Shown: positions 23,335 through 32,647, counted from the stretch's first letter. The stretch is 39,730 nt of DNA from Holophagales bacterium UBA2201 (GCA_002327305.1 DCUZ01000106.1:1-39730), one strand, 5' to 3'. The notes: generated from the sequence alone by a model not told the origin. A program made the numbers and translations.

Positions 23335-24531
23335 TTGCCCCTCCTCCTGGAGCTTGCCCACCGTGATCTTCTTCGCCAATTCCACTCCAGGTTGGTCGAA
23401 GGTGGATACACCGAGCCGCAGCGAGGTGAAATGGGTAAGGATCATGAGCATGGCGAGCGATTCACCCGCCGAAAAGGCATTCTTCCGGTCGAAGCCGAGG
23501 AAGAGGCGATCCGCGCCCCGCTCCCCGAGGGCCTCGAAGACCCCCTGGCAGGCGGCCTTGAGGTAGGAGGAGAGGGGAATTCCCCTGGTGCCGCTCCCGA
23601 AGGGCCCCAGATCGGGGACGATCCGCTTCCCTTCGGGACCCGCCCAGACCCAGACTACGGCGGACTGGGGGACATCAATGAGCATCTGCAGGATGGAGTG
23701 CTGGTCGGCGGTCCCGACGGCCACAAAGGGCAGTTGGCCGAACTTTCCGTCCTTGCCCAGCGACTCCGCCCATAACTGTTGAAACCACCGTCCGAGCGTC
23801 CGCAGGTGGCTGCCGTAGACGAAGAGGACCAGCGGCGAGAAGGGGCGTCCCAGGAGCACCTGGGCGGCTGCGGTTATGGGGTTTTTCCCGAGCGGCGCCT
23901 CCAGGAGGTCGAACCCCTCTTTCGCCCCCTCCAGGAGGGCGTCCACGTCGTAGCCGGCGAAGAGGAGGGGAAAGGTGCCCACCGTGGAGAACGCCGAAAA
24001 ACGCCCGGAAAGGTCGGCCGGCATGGGAAGAACGGCCGCCTTCTCTTTTGCCGCCCATTTCCCCAGGGGGCTGTCCGGGGAGGCGGTCAGCATCACCACG
24101 AATTCCCCCGCCCGCTCCCCATGGGTCGCCTTGAGGGGCTCCCACAGGAGCGACAGCATGGTCATGGTCTCAAGGGTGGTGCCGCTTTTGGAGATGGCCA
24201 GAACCCCCCAGGTCCCCTTTTTCACCAGTTTGCGGGCCTGTTTGAGGCGGGCCTCCTCGGGATTGTCCAGGAAGTACAGGGACTTCGAGGGACGGATGAA
24301 CTCGGTGATGGCCTCGGTCCCCAGGATGGAGCCCCCCATCCCGATGACGATCAGGTTGGGAAAGACCTTCCGTTTGGCCTCGGCCAGGGCCCGGGCCCGG
24401 TCCAGCCCCTCGCGCTCCACGACCACCCGCATGTAAGGGGGGTTCTCCCGGCGGATGCGCGAGAGGGCCTCCCGGTCGGCCTCGGGTTGGGTCAGCGGAA
24501 TGGAGGGGGGGGAGGGGAGCAGTTTGGGCAT
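23326..24531 (-). CDS. pgi: Glucose-6-phosphate isomerase
   Basis: Interconverts glucose-6-phosphate and fructose-6-phosphate in glycolysis/gluconeogenesis. The 401-residue protein is the short bacterial form. Sugar-phosphate sites are seen as IGMGGSILGTEA and ISKSGTTLETM. The catalytic region includes QLWAESLGK and GTADQHSILQM. AAGGAGG lies six bases before the ATG. It is the last gene of the minus-strand series after gyrA and transaldolase, 39 bp from the latter. A hairpin overlaps its stop codon. Placement with transaldolase makes a small sugar-phosphate pair at the end of a replication operon. Confidence 0.93.
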   Translation of the reverse strand: MPKLLPSPPSIPLTQPEADREALSRIRRENPPYMRVVVEREGLDRARALAEAKRKVFPNLIVIGMGGSILGTEAITEFIRPSKSLYFLDNPEEARLKQARKLVKKGTWGVLAISKSGTTLETMTMLSLLWEPLKATHGERAGEFVVMLTASPDSPLGKWAAKEKAAVLPMPADLSGRFSAFSTVGTFPLLFAGYDVDALLEGAKEGFDLLEAPLGKNPITAAAQVLLGRPFSPLVLFVYGSHLRTLGRWFQQLWAESLGKDGKFGQLPFVAVGTADQHSILQMLIDVPQSAVVWVWAGPEGKRIVPDLGPFGSGTRGIPLSSYLKAACQGVFEALGERGADRLFLGFDRKNAFSAGESLAMLMILTHFTSLRLGVSTFDQPGVELAKKITVGKLQEEGQLR

Positions 24532-24570
24532 GGAAGGCCTCCTTCGGTTCTCGGTCCCGGGACCCGGGAT

Positions 24571-25221
24571 CTACCAGCGGATCCCCGCCTTCTTGATGTC
24601 GGCGAGGAAGTTCTCCAGGCCGATGTCGGTCAGGGGGTGCTTGAAACACGCCTGAAGGACCTTGAAGGGGACGGTGGCGATGTGGCACCCCATCATGGCG
24701 GCCTGCTTCACATGGTCGGGGTGGCGGACGGAGGCGGCGATGACCTCGGTCTCGAACCCGTAATTGGCGAACATCTCCAGGATCTGGGCCACCAGCTCCA
24801 TGCCGTCGTGCCCGATGTCGTCGAGCCGCCCCACGAAGGGACTGACATAGGCGGCCCCGGCCTTGGCGGCCAGGAGGGCCTGGTTGGGAGAGAAAACGAG
24901 GGTCACGTTGACCGGGATGCCCAGGCCGTGGAGCGTGCGGGTGGCCTTGAGCCCCTCCGGGGTGAAGGGGACCTTGATGACCACGTTGGTCCCCAGATCG
25001 GCCAACACCTTGGCCTCCTCCACCATGGCGCCGGCCTCGGTGGCCAGCACTTCGCAGGAGACGGGGCCGGGCACGATGGCCAGGACCTCCTTGAGGGCCT
25101 CGCGGTAGGGTTTCCCCTCCTTGGCGATGAGGGAGGGATTGGTGGTGACGCCGTCCACCAGGCCCCACTCCAACCCCTTTTTCAGCTCGTCGACGGCGGC
25201 CGTATCGAGAAAGATCTTCAT
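24571..25221 (-). CDS. tal: Transaldolase (TalC/MipB-type small form)
   Basis: Transfers a dihydroxyacetone unit between sugar phosphates in the non-oxidative pentose phosphate pathway. At 216 residues it is of the small TalC/fructose-6-phosphate-aldolase-like class. Motifs are MKIFLDTA, DGVTTNPSLI and the Schiff-base Lys83 in NVVIKVPFT. The end shows PFKVLQACFKHPLTDIG, as in this subfamily. It begins at the base after the gyrA stop (TAA-ATG), so the two are translationally linked. Whether it is a true transaldolase or a fructose-6-phosphate aldolase cannot be settled by eye. The neighbouring pgi favours a sugar-phosphate role either way. Confidence 0.93.
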   Translation of the reverse strand: MKIFLDTAAVDELKKGLEWGLVDGVTTNPSLIAKEGKPYREALKEVLAIVPGPVSCEVLATEAGAMVEEAKVLADLGTNVVIKVPFTPEGLKATRTLHGLGIPVNVTLVFSPNQALLAAKAGAAYVSPFVGRLDDIGHDGMELVAQILEMFANYGFETEVIAASVRHPDHVKQAAMMGCHIATVPFKVLQACFKHPLTDIGLENFLADIKKAGIRW

Positions 25222-27660
25222 TTACTCCTCCGGTTCTTCGTCTTTTTCGGCCAGCATGGCGATGGCCGTCACTCGGTCCTCGGCCTCCAGGTCCACGATG
25301 CGGACGCCGCGGGCGCTGCGGTGGTACCGGCTGATGGACTTGATGGGGGTGCGGATGATCTTCCCCCCCTCCGAGATGACCATCAGTTCGTCGCGGTCGG
25401 TGGTGTCCAAGACCCCCTCCACTTCGCCGTTCTTCTTGTCCACCTTGACGTTGATGATCCCCTTGCCGCCCCGGTTCTGCAGGCGGTACTCGGCAATGGG
25501 GGTCTTTTTGCCGTATCCCCGGGCGCAAACGGCCAGAATGTCCCTCTCGTCGGCCACGACCACCATCCCCACCACGGCGTCCCCCTCGCGCAGGCGGATC
25601 CCCATGACGCCGGCCGCCACGCGCCCCATGGGGCGCACCTGGTCCTCGGTGAAGACGATGGAAAAGCCCTGCCGGGTGGCCAGGAAGATCTTGGCGTCCT
25701 TCGGGAGGGGCCGGACGCCGATGAGATCGTCCCCCTCCTCGACGACGATGGCCTGGATCCCCCCCTTGCGCACGTTGGAATAGGCGTCGAGGGGGGTCTT
25801 CTTGACCTTGCCGTTCTTGGTGGCGAAGAGGAGGTGCCGGTCGGCTTCGAAGTCCCGCACGTTGAGGACGGCGGAGATGGTCTCCCCCTCCTGCAACTGC
25901 ACCAGGTTGACGATGGCGGTCCCCTTGGCGGCGGACCCCACCTCGGGGATCTCGTACACCTTTTTCCAGTAGAGGCGCCCCTGGTGGGTGAAAATGAGGA
26001 CGAAGTCGTGGCTGGAGGCCACGTTCATCTGCTGGACGAAGTCCTCCTCGTGGGTGGTCATCCCGATCCGCCCCTTCCCGCCCCGGCGCTGGGCCCGGTA
26101 GAGGGTGAGGGGGGTGCGCTTGATGTAGCCGCCGTGGGAGAGGGTGATGACCATGTCCTCCTCGGGGATGGTGTCCTCGAGGGTGATCTCGGGCTGGAGG
26201 TCCACGATCTGCGTCCGCCGGGGGTCGCCGTATTTTTCCTTGAGGTCCTTCAACTCCCTGGCGATGATCCCCCGGACCTTCTCCTCGGACTCCAGAATGG
26301 CCTCCAATTCGGCGATGAGCTTCATGATGGCCCGGTATTCCTCCAGGATCTTCTGCCGTTCCAGGCCGGTGAGTTTCTGGAGGCGCATGTCCAGGATGGC
26401 ATTGGACTGGATCTCGGAAAGCTTGAAGTTGGTCATCAGCCCCAGCCGCGCCTCCTCGGGGTTGCGGGAGGCCCGGATGAGTTTGATGACGGCGTCCAGG
26501 TTGTCCAGGGCGATCTTAAGCCCCTCCAAAATATGGGCCTTCTCGCGGGCTTTCTTGAGATCGTAGACGGTCCGCCGGTAGATGACCTCCTTGCGGTGGG
26601 CCAGGAAGCTCTCGAGGAGCTCGCCCAGCGCCATGATCTTGGGCCGGCGCCCCGCAATGGCCAGGAACTGGATGTTGAAGGTGGACTGGAGCTGGGTGTG
26701 CTTGTAGAGGAAGTTGAGGACCACCTCCGGCGCTACGTCCTTCTTGAGGTCCAGGACCACCCGGATCCCCTCGCGACTCGATTCGTCGCGCAGGTCGGCC
26801 ACCCCGTCGAGGCGCTTCTCCTTGATGTGCTCGGCGATGGCCTCCACGAGCTGGGACTTGTTGACCTGGAAGGGGAGTTCGGTGACGACGAGGGACTGCT
26901 TGCCCTCCTTGGCGGGGTGGGTCTCCACCACCGCCCGGGCCTGGACCTTCAGGCTCCCCTTCCCGGTGGCGTAGGCCTGCCGGATCCCCTCCCGGCCGTT
27001 GATGATGCCGCCGGTGGGGAAATCGGGGCCGGGGACGACCGCCAGGAGGTCCTCGGCGGTGTACTTCTTCTTCGTCAGGACGATGAGGCAGGCGTCCACC
27101 AGCTCCCCCAGGTTGTGGGGGGGGATGTTGGTGGCCATTCCGACGGCGATGCCGGAGGAGCCGTTGGCCAGGAGGTTGGGGAACCGGGAGGGGAGGACGG
27201 TGGGCTCCAGGAGGGAGCCGTCGTAGTTGGGCGCCCAGTCCACCGTCTCCTTGTCGATGTCCTCCTTCAGCAACTCCTCGGCCAGGGGGGTGAGGCGCAC
27301 CTCGGTGTAGCGCATGGCCGCGGCCGAGTCTCCGTCGAGGGACCCGAAGTTGCCCTGTCCGTCGATGAGGGGGTACCGCATGGAGAAGTCCTGCGCCATG
27401 CGGACCAGGGCGTCGTAGATGGCCTGGTCTCCGTGGGGGTGGTATTTGCCCATGCAGTCGCCCACGATGCGGGCCGACTTCTTGTAGGGCTTGTTCGAGA
27501 GGTTCCCCTGCTCGAACATGCCGTAGAGGATGCGGCGGTGGACGGGCTTGAGGCCGTCGCGGACATCGGGCAGGGCGCGCCCGACGATGACCGACATGGC
27601 GTAGTCCAGGTACGACCGTTTGATCTCGTCTTCGATGCTGATCGGGATGATGTTCTTCAT
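25222..27660 (-). CDS. gyrA: DNA gyrase subunit A
   Basis: Breaks and rejoins DNA in the A2B2 gyrase that introduces negative supercoils. The 812 residues begin MKNIIPISIEDEIKRSYLDYA. The catalytic tyrosine is Tyr118 in AAAMRYTE. The GyrA box QRRGGKG in the C-terminal domain separates it from ParC. In the quinolone-determining region the sequence is HPHGDQAIYD: Gln79 stands at the position of E. coli Ser83, and the acidic Asp83 (E. coli Asp87) is kept. It is separated from gyrB by three bases. The C terminus is acidic. Confidence 0.97.
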   Translation of the reverse strand: MKNIIPISIEDEIKRSYLDYAMSVIVGRALPDVRDGLKPVHRRILYGMFEQGNLSNKPYKKSARIVGDCMGKYHPHGDQAIYDALVRMAQDFSMRYPLIDGQGNFGSLDGDSAAAMRYTEVRLTPLAEELLKEDIDKETVDWAPNYDGSLLEPTVLPSRFPNLLANGSSGIAVGMATNIPPHNLGELVDACLIVLTKKKYTAEDLLAVVPGPDFPTGGIINGREGIRQAYATGKGSLKVQARAVVETHPAKEGKQSLVVTELPFQVNKSQLVEAIAEHIKEKRLDGVADLRDESSREGIRVVLDLKKDVAPEVVLNFLYKHTQLQSTFNIQFLAIAGRRPKIMALGELLESFLAHRKEVIYRRTVYDLKKAREKAHILEGLKIALDNLDAVIKLIRASRNPEEARLGLMTNFKLSEIQSNAILDMRLQKLTGLERQKILEEYRAIMKLIAELEAILESEEKVRGIIARELKDLKEKYGDPRRTQIVDLQPEITLEDTIPEEDMVITLSHGGYIKRTPLTLYRAQRRGGKGRIGMTTHEEDFVQQMNVASSHDFVLIFTHQGRLYWKKVYEIPEVGSAAKGTAIVNLVQLQEGETISAVLNVRDFEADRHLLFATKNGKVKKTPLDAYSNVRKGGIQAIVVEEGDDLIGVRPLPKDAKIFLATRQGFSIVFTEDQVRPMGRVAAGVMGIRLREGDAVVGMVVVADERDILAVCARGYGKKTPIAEYRLQNRGGKGIINVKVDKKNGEVEGVLDTTDRDELMVISEGGKIIRTPIKSISRYHRSARGVRIVDLEAEDRVTAIAMLAEKDEEPEE

Positions 27661-27663
27661 GGG

Positions 27664-30045
27664 TCAGATGTCCAGGTTCCGCACCCTGAGGGCGTTGGTC
27701 TCGATGAACTCCTTGCGGGGCTCCACCAGGTCGCCCATGAGGACCGTGAAGAGGCGGTCGGCCTCCACGGCGTCATCCACCGTGACTTTCACCAAAAGCC
27801 TCCGGTCGGCGTCCATGGTGGTCTCCCACAACTGCTCGGGGTTCATTTCGCCCAAGCCCTTGTACCGCTGGATCGAGAGCCCCTTCTTGGCCTTGTGCAT
27901 CAGCGCCTCGTAGCCGGCGGCCAGGGAGGGGTGCTCCACGCCATCCACCTCGACGGACGAGGCGAGGAGGGAGGCCAGGCGGCCGTGGAGCTGGACGAGC
28001 TTGCGGTATTCGGGGGATTCCACCAGGTCCTGGTTGACGCGGCTGAGGTGGGGCTGTTCGGGCTTGTCCTTGTAGAGGAGGACCAGGCCGTTCTCGCTCT
28101 CCTGGACGGCCTGCACCTCCACGAACCCCGCCCCCCTCATGGCCTCGGCCAGCGATTTGATCTCGCGGGCGTCGTGGAAGAACTGGGATTCCTTGAACCC
28201 CAGTTGGAGGAGCAGTTCCACGCCCGCTTTCGTCGCCCCGTGGTGGACCAGGTACTCCAGCGCATCCGAGTACTCCTGGAAGTCCTTGAGCAGGCGGAGC
28301 AGCTCCTCGCCTTTGAACCCCTTCCCGTCGTCGGTGCTCAGCCGGACGTCTTCCCTCAGCCGGTTGAGGAGGAACGCGTGAAGGTCCTTCTCGGCGAGGC
28401 AATAGGTGGTGCTGTTGCCGCGGGCCACCCGGTAGAGGGGGGGTTGGGCGATGAAGAGATGCCCCTTGTCCAGCAGGCCCGGCATGTAGCGGTAAAAAAA
28501 GGTCAGGAGCAGGGTCCGGATATGGCTCCCGTCCACGTCGGCATCGGTCATGATGACGATCTTGTTGTACCGCAGTTTGGTGAGGTCCATCCCCTCCTTG
28601 CCGTACCCGGCGCCGAGGGCGGCGATGATGGCCCGGATCTCGTTGTTGGAGAGCATCTTGTCCTCGCGCGCCTTCTCCACGTTGAGGATCTTGCCCCGCA
28701 GGGGGAGGACGGCCTGAAAGCGGCGGTCCCGGGCCTGCTTGGCGCTCCCTCCGGCCGAGTCGCCCTCGACGATGAAGAGCTCGGCCCGCTCGTTGGACTT
28801 CTCCTGGCAGTCGGCCAATTTGCCCGGCAGGGAGGTGGAGTCGAGGGCCCCTTTCCGGCGGACCAGTTCCTTGGCCTTCCGGGCGGCTTCGCGGGCCCGC
28901 GCCGCGTCCACCATCTTGTCCACGATCTTCCGCCCCACCCCGGGGTTTTCCTCCAGAAAGCGGCGCAGTTTCTCGTTGAGGGCCGACTCCACCCACCCCT
29001 TGACGTAGGACGAAACCAGCTTGTCCTTGGTCTGGCTGGAGAACTTGGGGTCGCCGATCTTGAGGTTGATGACCGCCGTCAGCCCCTCCCGGATGTCGTC
29101 GCCCGAGAGGTTCTCTTTCAGGTCCTTCACCAGCCCCTTTTCCTCGGCGTAGGCGTTGACGGTGCGGGTCAGGCCGGCCCGGAACCCCTGGACATGGGTG
29201 CCGCCGTCGCCGTTGGAGATGTTGTTGGTGTAGGCGAAGAGGGTCTCGGTGTAGGTGCCCGTCCACTGGAGCCCGATTTCAAGCTGTTCCTCCACGCCGT
29301 CGTGGACATGGGTGTCCTGAATGAAAATGGGCTTGGGGTGCAGGGGCTCCTTCTTTTCGGTCAGGTACTCGACGTAGGAAACGACCCCCCCCTTGTACTT
29401 GAAGGAGGCCTCCTTGTCGTCCCGCTCGTCCTTGATCGAGACCTCGAGCCCCGCGGAGAGGAACGCCAGTTCGCGCAGACGCCGCACCAGGATGTCGAAA
29501 TGGAACTCGGTGGAGGTGAAAATGTCGGGGTCGGGGCTGAAGGTCACCTTCGTGCCGCTCCGCTTGGCCTCTCCCACCTTCTTGAGGGGGGCCTGGGGCT
29601 TCCCCCGGACGTATTTCTGGACGAAAATGCCGCCGTCGCGGCGGATCTCCAGGTTGAGTTCGCTGGACAGGGCGTTGACCACGGAGACGCCGACGCCGTG
29701 GAGGCCGCCGGAGGCCTTGTAGGAGTTGTGGTCGAACTTGCCGCCGGAGTGGAGTTCGGTCATGATGATCTCCACCGTCTCCCGCTTCTCCACGGCGTGC
29801 ATCCCCACGGGGATCCCCCGGCCGTTGTCGATGACGGTAACCGAGTTGTCGCGGTGGATGACCACCTGGATGCGGTCGCAATGCCCCGCCTGGGCCTCGT
29901 CCACGGCGTTGTCGAGAAGTTCGAAGACCATGTGGTGCAGGCCGGTGCCGTCGTCGGTGTCCCCGATGTACATGCCGGGGCGCTTCCGGACGGCGTCCAG
30001 CCCTTTCAGCAGTTTGATGCTTTCGGAAGTGTATTCGCTGCTCAT
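27664..30045 (-). CDS. gyrB: DNA gyrase subunit B
   Basis: ATPase subunit of DNA gyrase. The 793 residues show the GHKL ATP site (NAVDEAQAGH, DNGRGIPVGMH, GGLHGVGVSVVNALS). The Toprim signature follows with EGDSAGGSAKQARDRRFQA and the metal-binding DADVDGSHI. The C-terminal tail QRYKGLGEMNPEQLWETTMD is typical of GyrB. The ATG at 30045 has only AAAAGG nearby and may depend on coupling from dnaN, 57 bp upstream. It directly precedes gyrA. Confidence 0.97.
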   Translation of the reverse strand: MSSEYTSESIKLLKGLDAVRKRPGMYIGDTDDGTGLHHMVFELLDNAVDEAQAGHCDRIQVVIHRDNSVTVIDNGRGIPVGMHAVEKRETVEIIMTELHSGGKFDHNSYKASGGLHGVGVSVVNALSSELNLEIRRDGGIFVQKYVRGKPQAPLKKVGEAKRSGTKVTFSPDPDIFTSTEFHFDILVRRLRELAFLSAGLEVSIKDERDDKEASFKYKGGVVSYVEYLTEKKEPLHPKPIFIQDTHVHDGVEEQLEIGLQWTGTYTETLFAYTNNISNGDGGTHVQGFRAGLTRTVNAYAEEKGLVKDLKENLSGDDIREGLTAVINLKIGDPKFSSQTKDKLVSSYVKGWVESALNEKLRRFLEENPGVGRKIVDKMVDAARAREAARKAKELVRRKGALDSTSLPGKLADCQEKSNERAELFIVEGDSAGGSAKQARDRRFQAVLPLRGKILNVEKAREDKMLSNNEIRAIIAALGAGYGKEGMDLTKLRYNKIVIMTDADVDGSHIRTLLLTFFYRYMPGLLDKGHLFIAQPPLYRVARGNSTTYCLAEKDLHAFLLNRLREDVRLSTDDGKGFKGEELLRLLKDFQEYSDALEYLVHHGATKAGVELLLQLGFKESQFFHDAREIKSLAEAMRGAGFVEVQAVQESENGLVLLYKDKPEQPHLSRVNQDLVESPEYRKLVQLHGRLASLLASSVEVDGVEHPSLAAGYEALMHKAKKGLSIQRYKGLGEMNPEQLWETTMDADRRLLVKVTVDDAVEADRLFTVLMGDLVEPRKEFIETNALRVRNLDI

Positions 30046-30102
30046 ACCTTTTTGCGGACCTCTCCTTGACGGATGGCGCGGCCGGCTTGAAGCGCGGGAG
30101 GG

Positions 30103-31203
30103 CTACAGGGTCATCGGCATCAGGACATAGACGTGGTCCAGCGTCTCGTCCTGCGGGATGAACACCCCTTTGGAATTGGAGTCTTTGAGGTGGATCTTGA
30201 TCGGGGTCGAGGGGACCGAGGCCAGGAAGTCCAGCAGGTACTTGGAGTTGAACCCGATCTGCACCTGTTCTCCCTGGTACTCCACTTCCATCGTCTCGAT
30301 GGCTTCGCCGATGTCGGGATGGCTGCCGTCCAGCTTCAACTTGCCGGGGCTGAGGAAAAACCGGATGCCGTAGTATTTGCCGGATCCGAGGATGGAGACG
30401 CGTCGGACGGCCTCGAAGAAGGTGTCGCGATGAAGGCCCACCTCCTTCTCTCCGAATTGGGTGATATAGGCGGTATAGTCCGGGAATTTGTTCTGCAGTT
30501 TGCGGGCGATGAGTTCACGGTTCTGGAACCGGAAGGTGACGAACTGGTCCTGATGGCCGATGTGGCAGAATTCCTCACCCTCCATCTTGGTCAGCTCATG
30601 GCAGGCCTTGCGGGGCACGATCCCTTCGGGAAAGATGTAGCCCTTTTCCAGATCGGCCGGCAGGATGACCCTGTTGAGACGGTGGCCGTCCGTGGAGGCG
30701 AGTTCCAGCTTCCCGTCGGTCGACTTGAAACACACCCCGCCCAGCTGGTAACGGTACTCGTCCATGGAAACGGAGGGGATGGTCCGCACCAAAGCCCGTT
30801 GCAGGCTGCCGCACGATACCTTGATCCCCTGGCCATCGTCGCAACGGGGCACCTTGGGATAATCTTCCGGCGGCAGAATGGCCAGTTCGTAGTTGACGGC
30901 GCCCGCCGAAATGAGCAGGCGGCCGTTCTCCTTCAACTGGAGTTCCACCCGGTTTTCGGGGAGAAGGGCGAAAATCTCGGCCAGCTTGCTGGCCAGAACC
31001 GTGGCGCCCCCCTCCTTTTTCACCTCCGCCGGCACCCGGGCGTGATAGGTGACATCCAGGTCGGTTGCCGTCAGGTGGAGCGTGTTATTGTCCACACGCA
31101 GGAGCACGTTCACCAGAATGGCCACGGTGGTCTTCTTCTCCACGATGGCCTGGGTGATGGACAGTTCCTGCTGCATGAGATCGCGTTCGACGAAGAAATG
31201 CAT
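30103..31203 (-). CDS. dnaN: DNA polymerase III beta sliding clamp
   Basis: Ring clamp that tethers the replicative polymerase. The 366-residue product begins MHFFVERDLMQQELSITQAI, which aligns with the family N terminus. It ends EDTLDHVYVLMPMTL-like (ETLDHVYVLMPMTL). GGGAGG lies four bases before the ATG at 31203. Another in-frame ATG at 31224 is nearer the promoter but would add seven residues before the conserved start. TGA-TATAAT in the dnaA-dnaN gap is the likely promoter. It lies between dnaA and gyrB in the standard origin-region order. Confidence 0.97.
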   Translation of the reverse strand: MHFFVERDLMQQELSITQAIVEKKTTVAILVNVLLRVDNNTLHLTATDLDVTYHARVPAEVKKEGGATVLASKLAEIFALLPENRVELQLKENGRLLISAGAVNYELAILPPEDYPKVPRCDDGQGIKVSCGSLQRALVRTIPSVSMDEYRYQLGGVCFKSTDGKLELASTDGHRLNRVILPADLEKGYIFPEGIVPRKACHELTKMEGEEFCHIGHQDQFVTFRFQNRELIARKLQNKFPDYTAYITQFGEKEVGLHRDTFFEAVRRVSILGSGKYYGIRFFLSPGKLKLDGSHPDIGEAIETMEVEYQGEQVQIGFNSKYLLDFLASVPSTPIKIHLKDSNSKGVFIPQDETLDHVYVLMPMTL

Positions 31204-31224
31204 TCGGCCTCCCGGAGCATTCAT

Positions 31225-31353
31225 ATTACACCTTTAATTATATCATAAAACTAAAAATAACTATAGTCCTGTGGAATGGCGGATGGAAAGGCATAAGGGG
31301 TTGTTTCCGTTCAAGATATCCGAAGGGGACGCCCTGTGGACGGGTTGTGGATA
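31225..31353. other. Candidate oriC in the dnaA-dnaN gap
   Basis: The gap has an AT-rich stretch (about 31232-31265) that could melt first. Three TGTGGA-type boxes lie at 31270-31278, 31335-31343 and 31346-31354. The last, TGTGGATAT, is one base off the reverse of the DnaA box TTATCCACA. Further one-mismatch boxes occur inside the neighbouring genes: TTGTCCACA at 31088-31096 in dnaN and TTTTCCACA at 31427-31435 in dnaA. The position is classical for oriC. The number of perfect boxes is low. Confidence 0.5.
31237..31245 (-). promoter_or_regulatory. Extended -10 of dnaN
   Basis: TGA-TATAAT on the minus strand. The predicted start is about 31230, so the leader to the conserved ATG is about 27 nt and contains GGGAGG. 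It overlaps the AT-rich part of the candidate origin. Confidence 0.6.
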
Positions 31354-32634
31354 TTATTGGAATTGCTCCATCAGCTCATCAAGCGCTTTCTTGACTTCGC
31401 CGTTTTTTTGCCGGATTTCCTCTATTTTTTCCACAGAATAAATAACCGTTGAGTGATGTTTGTTGCCGAATAGCTTGCCGATCTCCGGATATGAAAGGTG
31501 GGTCAACCGTTTGATCATCCACATGCAGACCTGCCGGGGAAAAGAATAGGTTTTGGCGCTGTTCTTGCTTTTGAGGTCCTGCACCTTAAGCCCATAATAG
31601 TGGGCCACGGTGCGCAGGATCTCCTTCGGAGTGAGCATCGTGCTCTCCACATCCAGGACCCGTTGCAGGGCCTCCTGAGCGCAGGCCAGGGAAACCGCCT
31701 GATTGGTGAACGAGGCGTAGGCGACGATGCGCCTGTAGAGCCCCTCCAGGTCGCGCACGTTGGAACGGACGTTTCGGGCGATGAAAAGGCAAACATCGTC
31801 CGGCATGGGGTTGCCGTCCTGTTCGGCCTTTTTCTTGACGATGGCCACCTTCATCTCCAGGCCCGGGGGCTGGATGTCGGCCAGCAGTCCCCCTTCGAAC
31901 CGGCTCCGGAGCCGCTCCTGAAGTTCATTGATGTCCCGGGGAAGATGGTCGGAAGCCAGGACGATCTGCTTGCGCGCCTCGTGGAGAAGGTTGAAAAGGT
32001 GGAACAGCTCGTCCTGCGTCGTTTTTTTCCCGGTGAGGAACTGCACATCGTCCAGGAGGATCAGGTCGGCGGAGCGATAGGTTTGCCGGAATTCCATCAA
32101 CTTCTGGTTTTTCAGGCTGTTGACCATGTCGGTATAGAACGAATCCACCGTGACATAGAGGACGCGCATCCCGGATTGCCGGACGCAATGATTGCCGATG
32201 GCCTGCATCAGGTGGGTCTTGCCCAGGCCGGTGCCGCCGTACACAAAAAGGGGATTATAGGCCTTGGCGGGGTTTTCGGCCACGGCGCGGGCGGCGGCGT
32301 GGGCGAACTGGTTGCTCTCCCCGATGACGAAGGCGTCGAAGGTGTAGGCGGGGTTGAGGGTGTCGGGCAGGGGGAGGGCCGCCGGCTTGACGGGGGATTC
32401 CTCCACTTTCGCGAAGACGATGCCGTAGGGACGGCCGTAGGCGGCGGCCGCCGCCGCCTTCAGGGCGGGGAGGAAAGTCTCGCCCAGGACTTGGGAGAAG
32501 GTTTCGTTGGGGACGGATAAAATAAGGGAATCCCCCGCAAATCCGACGAACCGCACCGGCTTGATCCAATGGGCGAAATCGGCATCGCCGATGCTTTCCT
32601 TCAAAGCACGCTGGAAGGCATTCCATTTTTCCAT
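31354..32634 (-). CDS. dnaA: Chromosomal replication initiator DnaA
   Basis: AAA+ initiator that binds oriC. Of 426 residues, the N-terminal domain begins MEKWNAFQRALKESIG. The ATPase has Walker A GGTGLGKTHL (Lys139) and Walker B LILLDDVQFL. Domain IV has the DnaA signature in the form FGNKHHSTVIYS, where His393 takes the place of the usual Asp in RDH(S/T)TV. The start at 32634 is chosen since a longer frame would include the promoter (TTGACA-N17-TATACT at 32676-32648). The predicted leader is about seven bases without a ribosome site. It heads the minus-strand dnaA-dnaN-gyrB-gyrA series. Confidence 0.97.
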   Translation of the reverse strand: MEKWNAFQRALKESIGDADFAHWIKPVRFVGFAGDSLILSVPNETFSQVLGETFLPALKAAAAAAYGRPYGIVFAKVEESPVKPAALPLPDTLNPAYTFDAFVIGESNQFAHAAARAVAENPAKAYNPLFVYGGTGLGKTHLMQAIGNHCVRQSGMRVLYVTVDSFYTDMVNSLKNQKLMEFRQTYRSADLILLDDVQFLTGKKTTQDELFHLFNLLHEARKQIVLASDHLPRDINELQERLRSRFEGGLLADIQPPGLEMKVAIVKKKAEQDGNPMPDDVCLFIARNVRSNVRDLEGLYRRIVAYASFTNQAVSLACAQEALQRVLDVESTMLTPKEILRTVAHYYGLKVQDLKSKNSAKTYSFPRQVCMWMIKRLTHLSYPEIGKLFGNKHHSTVIYSVEKIEEIRQKNGEVKKALDELMEQFQ

Positions 32635-32647
32635 AAGGGTGAGAAGC

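Noticed and set aside
29304..29317. GGACATGGGTGTCC inside gyrB as a fifth operator
   Set aside because: The centre is four bases instead of five, it is inside coding sequence, and there is no -10 at the right distance.
23779..30069. Very long plus-strand open frame opposite pgi, tal, gyrA and gyrB
   Set aside because: It is antisense to four strongly recognised genes, is low-complexity (Gly, His, Leu and Val runs), and results from GC-rich codon bias.
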